7,978 nucleotides of DNA from Chitinophagaceae bacterium (GTDB lineage: Bacteria; Bacteroidota; Bacteroidia; Chitinophagales; Chitinophagaceae): NCBI GenBank assembly GCA_021738605.1, contig JAIPBY010000115.1, positions 1-7,978 on the forward strand. The letters run 5' to 3'. Both the position numbers and the translations under genes were made by a program. The notes beneath the pieces are model-generated. The model did not search any database, was not told the DNA's origin, and saw only the letters and a list, made by a program, of their open reading frames with translations. Within the stretch, counting starts at the first letter, position 1, and every line of letters starts with the position of its first letter. Below are positions 1 through 5,514 of the stretch, piece after piece.

Positions 1-120
1 GCCTGTCATCTGTGGTGCAAGGATACCAAAATAGTTGGACAGTAAAATGAATACGAACCCAAGCGTAAGTCTCCACCGGTATTTCCAGAAATATTTGTTC
101 AGCTGTTTGAGTTCCTTCAT
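1..120 (-). CDS. ABC transporter ATP-binding/permease protein, N-terminal fragment
   Basis: This is an open frame of 40 codons from an ATG at 118-120 to the window edge, so only the beginning of the gene is present. The peptide starts MKELKQLNKYFWKYRWRL and continues into a hydrophobic stretch (LGFVFILLSNYFGILAP) that would be the first membrane helix. A short basic amphipathic lead followed at once by this helix is typical of Bacteroidota MsbA-like half-transporters, which carry a six-helix membrane domain fused to an ATPase domain. The ATPase motifs (Walker A, signature, Walker B) are outside the window, so the family call rests on the N terminus alone and the substrate cannot be named. The gene is divergent from the tRNA-Ser gene. 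An exact TAnnTTTG match at 128-135 sits only 7 bases before the start codon, which would leave almost no 5' leader. No purine-rich ribosome site is evident. Confidence 0.65.
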   Translation of the reverse strand, partial: MKELKQLNKYFWKYRWRLTLGFVFILLSNYFGILAPQMTG

Positions 121-127
121 GTATGAG

Positions 128-135
128 CAAAGTTA
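128..135 (-). promoter_or_regulatory. candidate Bacteroidota -7 element for the ABC transporter gene
   Basis: Read on the - strand this is TAACTTTG, an exact match to the Bacteroidota sigma-ABfr -7 consensus TAnnTTTG. I see no convincing TTTG -33 box about 19-21 bases upstream. It lies 7 bases from the ATG, so it would produce a leaderless or near-leaderless message. It could be a chance match in AT-rich sequence. Confidence 0.3.
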
Positions 136-202
136 TTAATCTGCACTGAGGAGTTTCTAGATGTTTTTTTGATGATTTCTTTATAATTCGGCTTTGATGT
201 TT

Positions 203-210
203 TACTTTTG
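203..210 (+). promoter_or_regulatory. candidate -7 element of the tRNA-Ser gene
   Basis: TACTTTTG matches the Bacteroidota -7 consensus TAnnTTTG exactly and ends four bases before the mature tRNA 5' end at 215. Transcription would start within a few bases of the tRNA, giving a very short leader for RNase P to remove. A canonical TTTG -33 box at the right distance is not seen; the TTTG at 193-196 is too close. The position relative to the tRNA is the main support. Confidence 0.45.
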
Positions 211-214
211 CGCC

Positions 215-299
215 GGAGAGATGGCAGAGCGGTCGAATGCGGCGGTCTTGAAAACCGTTGACTGTCACAGGTCCGGGGGTTCGAATCCCTCTCTCTCCG
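215..299 (+). tRNA. tRNA-Ser (anticodon UGA)
   Basis: The cloverleaf can be folded by eye. The acceptor stem GGAGAGA (215-221) pairs fully with TCTCTCC (292-298), followed by discriminator G299. The anticodon stem GCGGT (242-246) pairs with ACCGT (254-258) around the loop CTTGAAA, giving anticodon TGA at 249-251, which reads UCA and, by wobble, other UCN serine codons. A long variable arm (about 259-274), with a GAC/GTC-type stem, is the mark of a class II tRNA and fits serine. The T stem GGGGG (275-279) pairs with CCCTC (287-291), with one G-T pair, around loop TTCGAAT. The 3' CCA is not encoded in full: the sequence after G299 is CAC, so CCA must be added enzymatically. The gene is monocistronic in this window and followed by a hairpin terminator. 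Confidence 0.97.
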
Positions 300-309
300 C
301 ACAAAAAAC

Positions 310-334
310 AAATGCCCCTTTATGGGGCATTTTT
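310..334 (+). terminator. intrinsic terminator of the tRNA-Ser gene, possibly bidirectional
   Basis: AAATGCCCC (310-318) and GGGGCATTT (324-332) form a perfect 9-bp stem around a 5-base loop, followed by a T run ending at 334. It lies 11 bases past the tRNA. On the - strand the same stem is followed by GTTTTTTGTG (complement of 301-310), so it could also stop transcripts arriving from the phnA side. Confidence 0.85.
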
Positions 335-348
335 CGTTGATGGAGCGT

Positions 349-364
349 GGAAAGTTTACTTTCC
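349..364. repeat. short perfect hairpin at the edge of the repeat block
   Basis: GGAAAGT (349-355), a TT loop and ACTTTCC (358-364) form a 7-bp perfect inverted repeat. It overlaps the first two bases of the first tandem unit (363). No T run follows it on either strand, so it is not a standard intrinsic terminator. Its role is unknown; it may mark the junction where the repeat block joins the tRNA trailer. Confidence 0.5.
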
Positions 365-629
365 AAAGCGACAGCAATGAAAAATGATGAGGGGCGAAGC
401 CCCGGCATTTGTTTTTTGATGTGCCCCCCCAAAAGGGTTCATGAAATAATCCCAAAGCGACAGCAATGAAAAATGATAAGGGGCGAAGCCCCGGCATTTG
501 TTTTTTGATGCGCCCCCCCAAAAAGGGTTCATGAAATAATCCCAAAGTGACAGCAATGAAAAATGATAAGGGGCGAAGCCCCGGCATTTGTTTTTTGATG
601 TGCCCCCCAAAAGGGATCATGAAATAATC
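363..629. repeat. three tandem copies of an ~89-bp hairpin-bearing repeat
   Basis: Three head-to-tail units begin with CCAAAG at 363, 452 and 542 and are 89, 90 and 88 bases long. They differ by a few substitutions (for example at 389/478, 422/511/601, 458/548 and 528/616) and by homopolymer length: C7A4, C7A5 and C6A4 in the C-then-A tract, which exactly accounts for the length differences. Each unit contains a stem GGGGC-GAA-GCCCC (391-403, 480-492 and 570-582), then GGCATTTGTTTTTTG, then a C tract and A run followed by GGG. On the - strand each unit reads AAATG-CC-GGGGC-TTC-GCCCC-TNAT-CATTT, an interrupted version of the AAATGCCCC/GGGGCATTT terminator beside it. The block lies between convergent transcription units and may act as serial terminators for the phnA-like gene. 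Apparent open frames across it change frame from unit to unit, because the period is not a multiple of three, so I treat it as non-coding. With the tRNA terminator and the 349-364 hairpin it accounts for most of the gene-free stretch 300-636. Confidence 0.93.
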
Positions 630-636
630 CCTAAGA

Positions 637-1218
637 CTAATTCTGTTTCCTTACGTATTTGGTAAGGATCACAATCTGCTGCCCTTCTATTCTTCCTTCA
701 ATCTGATCAGTATTGTCGGGAACCAAACGGATATTCCGCACAACGGTTCCCAGTTTTGCGTTAAGTGTCGAACCTTTGACATCAAGAGATTTAATCAAAA
801 CCACAGCATCGTTATTCAGCAATTGTTGACCATTGCAATCCCTGTGAAGAACAACAGAACCATCATTTTCATGGTCACCAGTTGATTTGGCCCAAGTCAA
901 TTGTTCCTCATCCAGAAAAAGCATATCGAGGTTGTCTGAAGCCCAGCTTTGGTCGCGCAGGCGGTTCAACATCCTCCAGGCTGTCACCTTAACGGGAGCA
1001 GCCTCAGACCACATGCTTTCTGTAAGGCATGCCCAATGTGCAGGATCCAATTCTTCTTTCTTTTCGATTTGAGCAAGGCATTTGGAGCAAATCAAAATGG
1101 ATCCATCTGCATCAGTGTATTTTGCACCTGCCACCTCATGAATGGAAAGTCCAGTTACTGCATTGCATAGTTCACATTTACCATCATTGCGCGCATTGAG
1201 TTGTTGTTGAAGAGACAT
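637..1218 (-). CDS. PhnA/YjdM-like zinc-ribbon protein
   Basis: The product is a 193-residue cytoplasmic protein with no signal peptide or membrane segment. Near the N terminus are two CxxC pairs, C15-E-L-C18 and C44-S-K-C47, forming the zinc-ribbon part of the PhnA N-terminal domain. The last ~75 residues (roughly 115-190) look like the YjdM/PhnA C-terminal SH3-like domain, with HRDCNGQ, VVLIKSLDVKG, GTVVRNIRL and IEGRIEGQQIVI-type blocks. The region between (about 55-110, rich in W, E and D) makes it much longer than E. coli YjdM (about 111 residues) and seems common to the Bacteroidota form. The name PhnA comes from proximity to phosphonate genes; the family has no firmly established reaction and is not the phosphonoacetate hydrolase also called PhnA. 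The ATG at 1216-1218 is preceded by an exact -7 promoter element 16 bases upstream. It begins 55 bases past the end of the GH13 gene and probably has its own promoter, so a link to glucan use is not implied. Confidence 0.88.
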   Translation of the reverse strand: MSLQQQLNARNDGKCELCNAVTGLSIHEVAGAKYTDADGSILICSKCLAQIEKKEELDPAHWACLTESMWSEAAPVKVTAWRMLNRLRDQSWASDNLDMLFLDEEQLTWAKSTGDHENDGSVVLHRDCNGQQLLNNDAVVLIKSLDVKGSTLNAKLGTVVRNIRLVPDNTDQIEGRIEGQQIVILTKYVRKQN

Positions 1219-1234
1219 ATTAAAATTTAAGGTG

Positions 1235-1242
1235 CAAATATA
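1235..1242 (-). promoter_or_regulatory. candidate -7 promoter element for the phnA-like gene
   Basis: On the - strand this reads TATATTTG, an exact TAnnTTTG match. It lies 16 bases before the ATG at 1218 and within the 55-base gap after the GH13 gene. A T-rich TTTT tract about 20 bases upstream could stand in for the -33 box but is not the consensus TTTG. The implied leader is about 10-13 bases and AT-rich with no Shine-Dalgarno sequence. Confidence 0.5.
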
Positions 1243-1273
1243 ACAAAACAGCGGTAGCAGTTAAAAGGCAAGC

Positions 1274-3139
1274 CTACTTCATTACCGGATCAACTTCAAA
1301 TACAATGGCTGATTTGGCAGGAACCTCAAATTTTTGCTGAATGGAAACTGATTGACCTGTAAAAATATTCCTGGCCAATCTGTCATTACCAATTATTTCC
1401 TTGAAACGGGATGGATCAATAGTTGTTGGCTGTTCATTCCTGTTCAATACCACCATTACCTTTTCCTTTTCAGTGTATCGAAAATAAACATAGATATCAT
1501 TGAAAGGGGCAAAATGAAGGGTTTTACCGTTGGCAATGGCTTTGCTGTTTTTACGCCATTGTGCAAGTTGTTTGAAATGTCCTTGCATCTCCATTTGATC
1601 TGCTGTTAGTCCAGTACCAGCATTTGCATTGGCTTTGTCATCAGCCCAGCCACCAGGCATGTCTGCCCTGATGTAACCATGATCATCCGGATGTGCTGTG
1701 TTTTCCAACAAAACTTCTGTCCCATAATAAACCTGCGGAATGCCTCTCAAAGTCAGCAATGTGGTGATAGCCATTTTGGTCAGTGTAAGGTCATTGCCCA
1801 GCTGGGTATATAGCCTGTCCATGTCGTGATTGTCTCCAAAAATCAACAGTTTTGAAGGATCAGAATAAGCAAAATCATTGGCCATTGATTCATATAGCAG
1901 GTTCAAACCCTTTCCCCAAACTTTTCTGTTTTTTTGACGAAGGGCTTCGACCAGCGCAGATTGTAGCGGAAAGTCCATGGTAGAACCAAGGCAACCGGTA
2001 TAACCATCTGGATTCTTTTTCCCTTTTTGCCAATAAGATGTGATCAATGGGTTGAGGCTCCATTCTTCACCAACAAGGCTGAAATTGGGATATTCTTTCA
2101 TGATCCTGCAGGCCCAGGCATTGAGCAAGGGTTTGATGCTATACCCATAGGTATCAAGCCTTATGCCACCCAGTTGCAATGTTTCGATCCACCAAATGTT
2201 GTTCTGGATCAGGTAAGTGGCCATAAAAGGATTTTCGCCATTCAGGTCTGGCATGGTGGGCACAAACCATCCTTTCGTCATCAATTCACGGTCGTATTGT
2301 GATGCATTAGGATCTTGATTAACGGTACGAACATGTGTAGTGATGCGCATCGAATCGGCATAATTGATCCAATCTCGAAAAGGCATGTCTTTCATCCATC
2401 TGTGACCAGAACCAATATGGTTCAGAACGGCATCATAAACCAGTTTGATTCCCTTGGCTTTTGCCTTTTGAGCCAATTCTTTGTATTCATCCAAGGTCCC
2501 AAACCGAGGATCAACCTTGTAATGATCGGTAATCGCATAGCCATGATAAGAATAGGCGGGCATGTTATTCTCCATCAATGGTTGTGGCCAGATAGCGGTA
2601 TAGCCCATATTTTTCAGATAATCCAGACTATTGATCATACCCCGGATGTCACCGCCATGTCTTGCTCCATTCGACTTTCGATCTACCTTGTTTTCCAGCA
2701 TCCCTTCAATGATATCATTTCCTGGATTTCCATTGGCAAAACGGTCTGGAGTGATAAGACAAACAATATCTGAAGCGTTAAATCCATTGAATGATTCAGA
2801 TCCTTGGGTTCTTTTGAGCAGTGAATATTGATATGTTTCAACAACTACTCCATCCCGTGTAAATCGTATCGGGAATGTCCCTGGTTGGGTTTTCGATGAA
2901 ATGATCAGATCGATGAAGAGATAGTTTTGGGAATCCCCTTTTGTTATTTTTTTGATGCTGACGCCTGGATAATTGATCATGGGCATTGTTGAGGCGATGT
3001 CCTTCCCGTTCACCATCAACTGAAGGTTGTTGTCTTTCATCCCCACCCACCAATTCATGGGTTCCAGGTGTTCAATCTGCGAAAAAGAAAATTGGATTGA
3101 ACCAATTAGCAATGCCGTTAAAAAGAATATTTTTTTCAT
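1274..3139 (-). CDS. susA: SusA-like periplasmic GH13 neopullulanase/cyclomaltodextrinase
   Basis: A 621-residue alpha-amylase-superfamily enzyme, close in length to Bacteroides SusA (about 617). It should hydrolyse alpha-1,4 links of maltooligosaccharides, cyclodextrins or pullulan pieces in the periplasm. Residues 1-20 form a signal peptide (K2K3, a hydrophobic core, then FSFS before Q21) with no lipobox cysteine. Residues ~22-108 match the cyclomaltodextrinase N-terminal domain (HLEPMNWWVGM). The catalytic barrel spans ~119-525, with PDRFANGNP at 131-139, HGGDIRG at 161-167, region I DAVLNH (236-241), region II GIRLD with nucleophile D329, region III GEEW with acid/base E358, and region IV NHD with D439. 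Region V reads MPDLN (296-300), the version seen in the neopullulanase/oligo-1,6-glucosidase intermediate group. A C-terminal beta domain covers ~540-617. All catalytic residues are present. It is separated from susF by 110 bases containing a terminator. Exact specificity cannot be read from sequence. Confidence 0.95.
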   Translation of the reverse strand: MKKIFFLTALLIGSIQFSFSQIEHLEPMNWWVGMKDNNLQLMVNGKDIASTMPMINYPGVSIKKITKGDSQNYLFIDLIISSKTQPGTFPIRFTRDGVVVETYQYSLLKRTQGSESFNGFNASDIVCLITPDRFANGNPGNDIIEGMLENKVDRKSNGARHGGDIRGMINSLDYLKNMGYTAIWPQPLMENNMPAYSYHGYAITDHYKVDPRFGTLDEYKELAQKAKAKGIKLVYDAVLNHIGSGHRWMKDMPFRDWINYADSMRITTHVRTVNQDPNASQYDRELMTKGWFVPTMPDLNGENPFMATYLIQNNIWWIETLQLGGIRLDTYGYSIKPLLNAWACRIMKEYPNFSLVGEEWSLNPLITSYWQKGKKNPDGYTGCLGSTMDFPLQSALVEALRQKNRKVWGKGLNLLYESMANDFAYSDPSKLLIFGDNHDMDRLYTQLGNDLTLTKMAITTLLTLRGIPQVYYGTEVLLENTAHPDDHGYIRADMPGGWADDKANANAGTGLTADQMEMQGHFKQLAQWRKNSKAIANGKTLHFAPFNDIYVYFRYTEKEKVMVVLNRNEQPTTIDPSRFKEIIGNDRLARNIFTGQSVSIQQKFEVPAKSAIVFEVDPVMK

Positions 3140-3162
3140 GAGATGGGTCTTGGTGTGATGAT

Positions 3163-3170
3163 CAAATATT
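3163..3170 (-). promoter_or_regulatory. possible weak promoter for the GH13 gene
   Basis: On the - strand this reads AATATTTG, seven of eight bases of TAnnTTTG, with a TATTG about 17-20 bases upstream that resembles a -33 box. It lies 23 bases before the ATG at 3139 and after the susF terminator, where an internal promoter would be needed if termination is efficient. The match is imperfect in AT-rich DNA. Confidence 0.3.
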
Positions 3171-3202
3171 TAAAGTCTTTGTGCAACAATATTAAACACA
3201 AG

Positions 3203-3229
3203 AAAAATGCCCCTCGATTGAGGGGCATT
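3203..3229 (-). terminator. intrinsic terminator after susF
   Basis: AATGCCCCTC and GAGGGGCATT (3206-3215 with 3220-3229) form a perfect 10-bp stem around a 4-base loop. On the - strand the stem runs into TTTTTC (complement of 3202-3207), giving a standard Rho-independent signal 20 bases past the susF stop. It stands between susF and the GH13 gene, so it either ends the susCDEF transcript or lets a fraction through to the enzyme gene. Confidence 0.85.
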
Positions 3230-3249
3230 GTGCGTTGAATAGGTTAACC

Positions 3250-4638
3250 TTATTGCTTAGCTATTTTGTAAGTATAAAAACCGGGGTTGTTGAGATCCAA
3301 GCTGATTTTATAGGTACCTGCTGTTGGCAATACAAGGTTGGCGCCATCGCCTTCCAATGAATTGTCAGCACCATTGTCGCCCAGGTTGATACCCCAATCT
3401 TTGTTGGCCCTGAACTTGAATTCTTCTTTTCCAGTAACAGTAACCTGTCCTTCCCAAACATTGCTGCCGTTAAGGGTCATCGTCACATCACTACCCCATC
3501 CTGTGAATCCACCAATCATTGTCCAGGTTGTTTTAAGTATAGAGAACTTGTTGGTTGTGGTATTGGCATTGATCCTGTAGAATCCAGCACCAGGGAATTT
3601 CATGTTTCCACCAGATGTACTCATGTTACCACTCCCGGCATCACCATAGTTGGTCCCAGACCAATCTGCCTGTGAAGTGAGTTTAAACTCATAGGATCCA
3701 CCAGCTTTCACAAAAACAAAACCTTCATGAACACCATCCTTTTTAGGAGATGCGAGCTGAGGAGCCTGTCCGGGATTCCATCCCTGGTAATCTCCTGCAA
3801 CATAAAGCAGGCCATATTCCTGAACCAATGAAATAGAAAACTTACCACCTTGGAAATCAAGCCTTACTTTGTATGTTCCTGTTTTGTCTGGACCAGGAAA
3901 ATTATCGCTCAGGTTAAAGCCAAAATCACCGCCCTTGTTCAGGCCAGTTGCATTGTTGTCCTTAACAGAATACTTGTTGCTCCAGTCACCATTGACTGGC
4001 AGACAAAGGTATTGCTGTCCGCCCTTCATGTAGAAGGTGCCTTCGTAGGTCACTGAATCTATACGGGTAAACTGTTGTGAAGGGACAGGAACAGGATTGT
4101 TCCAGCCTCCAGCAGTAGCACTACCAACAAGGAAAAGCATTTTAGAAGATGGAGGCATCACTTTTGGAGGAACTACATAAGGAGTTACTTTCAAAGCAAC
4201 GGCATTGGACATCTTCCTTTCGTTGTTGTTTCCCATGGAAGAAACAACCCTGGCTTCAATGTTGTATTGTCGGTTGTAGGCAAAACCAAAACCAAGCGCA
4301 ATATCATTGATTTCTTTCGCGGTAAAACTGGTGCTTCTTTTTCCTACCATCACCTTTTGTGCTGCTTTGGAGAAATTCCTGCCGGCTGAATCAATTTCAA
4401 CAATGTACTTGACAGTGTTTGAATCAACTGAATAGTTAGGATAGGTCCAATCAAAAGAAATAGCAGTCTTTGAAGAATCAGCCATAACAGCAGCAATCGA
4501 GCTGGTCGAGGCGGTAAGAAATGCATTACCGGCTGCATTGTGGAGTTGCAGGGGTTCAATCTTTTCACATGAGGATGCCATAAAAGCAGCCAGCAACATG
4601 TAAAAGCCCAGGCGTATATATTTTTTCATACTGTTCAT
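3250..4638 (-). CDS. susF: SusF/SusE-type surface glucan-binding lipoprotein with three C-terminal binding domains
   Basis: The product is a 462-residue predicted outer-membrane lipoprotein. The signal peptide ends in the lipobox ASSC with C24 as the lipidated residue. ATG starts exist at 4638 and three codons in (4629, MKKY); the second gives a more ordinary signal peptide, and the choice does not change the mature protein. An N-terminal SusE-like beta domain (~35-155, with FDWTYPNY and YIVEIDSAG) is followed by three starch-binding-type repeats of roughly 92-107 residues: ~166-272, ~275-369 and ~371-462. Each has a GW motif near its start (W179, W287, W381) and a second tryptophan in a DW context (W219, W326, W415), candidate sugar-stacking residues. 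Bacteroides SusF also has three such domains, hence the symbol, but the family diverges fast and orthology is inferred from order and architecture. It follows susE by 19 bases, so translation and transcription are probably coupled, and a terminator follows it. Confidence 0.85.
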   Translation of the reverse strand: MNSMKKYIRLGFYMLLAAFMASSCEKIEPLQLHNAAGNAFLTASTSSIAAVMADSSKTAISFDWTYPNYSVDSNTVKYIVEIDSAGRNFSKAAQKVMVGKRSTSFTAKEINDIALGFGFAYNRQYNIEARVVSSMGNNNERKMSNAVALKVTPYVVPPKVMPPSSKMLFLVGSATAGGWNNPVPVPSQQFTRIDSVTYEGTFYMKGGQQYLCLPVNGDWSNKYSVKDNNATGLNKGGDFGFNLSDNFPGPDKTGTYKVRLDFQGGKFSISLVQEYGLLYVAGDYQGWNPGQAPQLASPKKDGVHEGFVFVKAGGSYEFKLTSQADWSGTNYGDAGSGNMSTSGGNMKFPGAGFYRINANTTTNKFSILKTTWTMIGGFTGWGSDVTMTLNGSNVWEGQVTVTGKEEFKFRANKDWGINLGDNGADNSLEGDGANLVLPTAGTYKISLDLNNPGFYTYKIAKQ

Positions 4639-4657
4639 TTTTTATTTTTTTACACGC

Positions 4658-5488
4658 TTATTGTTTCGTTACAGTGAATGTTCCTGATTGAAAATCAACT
4701 ACAATTTTATAATTACCTGCAGCAGACGTTCCAACAAAACCTGGGTCAGCATCTTTTTTCTCAAAAGTTCCACCAGTGGCATCACCTGTCACCATGTGGT
4801 ATTGGGTTCCCCAGACACCATTGTCTTGTAACATTTTATAATTTCCACCTCCTTTGAATGCAACCACCAATTCATACAAAGTTGGAGAAACCTGCGTAAA
4901 CTTTTGAGTGGTAACATATGGAGCTGGTAGCGGATTGCTCCAACCAGAAGCAAAAGCATCACCAACCACCCACAAGTTTCCTTGTGTTGGAATAGGTACT
5001 TTTGGAGGAGGTGCAAATGGAGTAACGTTGAACCGCATTACATTAGAAATGAGGTTTGTAGCTACAGCACCCAGTGAGGCAATGACCCTTACTTCAACAG
5101 CAGCAGCCGTATTCAGCTTCAGCTTTAAATCACTGAGTATAATATTGAATTCCTTTTGAGTGTATGAAACTGAAAGGTCTTTGCTGATGGAAACAGCCTT
5201 CTTGTTAGGACTGGCAAAGTTGGATCCTGCAACATCAATTTCAAGGGTATAATTAACATCCTGACTGTTGACTCCAGAAGCGAAATCATATTCAGGATTG
5301 GTCCAGCTGAATTTAACTGCAGGATTGTTCTCTGTCGCAAATCCCAGAGGAATTGTACCACTGACTGAAGCACCCAACACAGGTGCAGTTCCTCCAAAGA
5401 ATATCTCCCTGTCTTCTTCCTTACTGCATGAAGCAAGGAAAACCAATGATGAGAGGGCTATGATAAGAGGTTGAATGATTTTTTTCAT
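4658..5488 (-). CDS. susE: SusE-like surface lipoprotein with one C-terminal binding domain
   Basis: The product is a 276-residue predicted lipoprotein. The signal peptide MKKIIQPLII... ends in LASC with C21 lipidated. The next residues SKEED form the lysine/acidic patch associated with surface export of Bacteroidota lipoproteins. An N-terminal SusE domain (~35-158, with FSWTNPEYD and YTLEIDVAG) is joined by a proline-rich linker (APPPKVPIP) to a single starch-binding-type domain (~169-276) containing W173, W183 in a GWSNP motif and W226. Characterised Bacteroides SusE is longer (about 387 residues) with two binding domains, so this is a compact version. Its layout and sequence run parallel to the neighbouring SusF-like protein, which suggests tandem duplication with differing domain numbers. 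The ATG lies 26 bases after susD, with a weak AAGG 5-8 bases before it. Ligand is inferred as alpha-glucan from the neighbouring GH13 gene. Confidence 0.85.
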   Translation of the reverse strand: MKKIIQPLIIALSSLVFLASCSKEEDREIFFGGTAPVLGASVSGTIPLGFATENNPAVKFSWTNPEYDFASGVNSQDVNYTLEIDVAGSNFASPNKKAVSISKDLSVSYTQKEFNIILSDLKLKLNTAAAVEVRVIASLGAVATNLISNVMRFNVTPFAPPPKVPIPTQGNLWVVGDAFASGWSNPLPAPYVTTQKFTQVSPTLYELVVAFKGGGNYKMLQDNGVWGTQYHMVTGDATGGTFEKKDADPGFVGTSAAGNYKIVVDFQSGTFTVTKQ

Positions 5489-5514
5489 AAACCTTGTTTT
5501 AAATTTTAATCAGA

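Noticed and set aside
356..610. An 84-codon - strand frame with internal peptide repeats
   Set aside because: The peptide repeat is only the DNA tandem repeat read in another frame; it overlaps the other spurious frame and shows no start or signal of a real gene.
117..620. A 167-codon open frame on the - strand covering the tRNA complement and the tandem repeats
   Set aside because: It includes the antisense of the tRNA (the familiar RDSNPRTCDSQ-type spurious peptide) and translates repeat units that change frame from copy to copy because the period is 88-90 bases. This is not protein-like constraint.
363..629. Possible CRISPR array
   Set aside because: The units are contiguous, about 89 bases each and near-identical throughout, with no unique spacers between short repeats and no cas genes.
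215..640. tRNA-Ser as an integration site of a mobile element
   Set aside because: No second copy of the tRNA 3' end is present in the window and no integrase or transposase gene is seen; ordinary conserved-type genes lie on both sides.
2315..2773. A 152-codon open frame on the + strand
   Set aside because: It is fully antisense to the GH13 gene, whose reading frame is confirmed by all catalytic motifs; the antisense peptide has no recognisable family features.
4639..4657. Terminator or promoter between susE and susF
   Set aside because: The 19-base gap is A/T-rich with no inverted repeat and no TAnnTTTG element; continuous transcription is the simpler reading.
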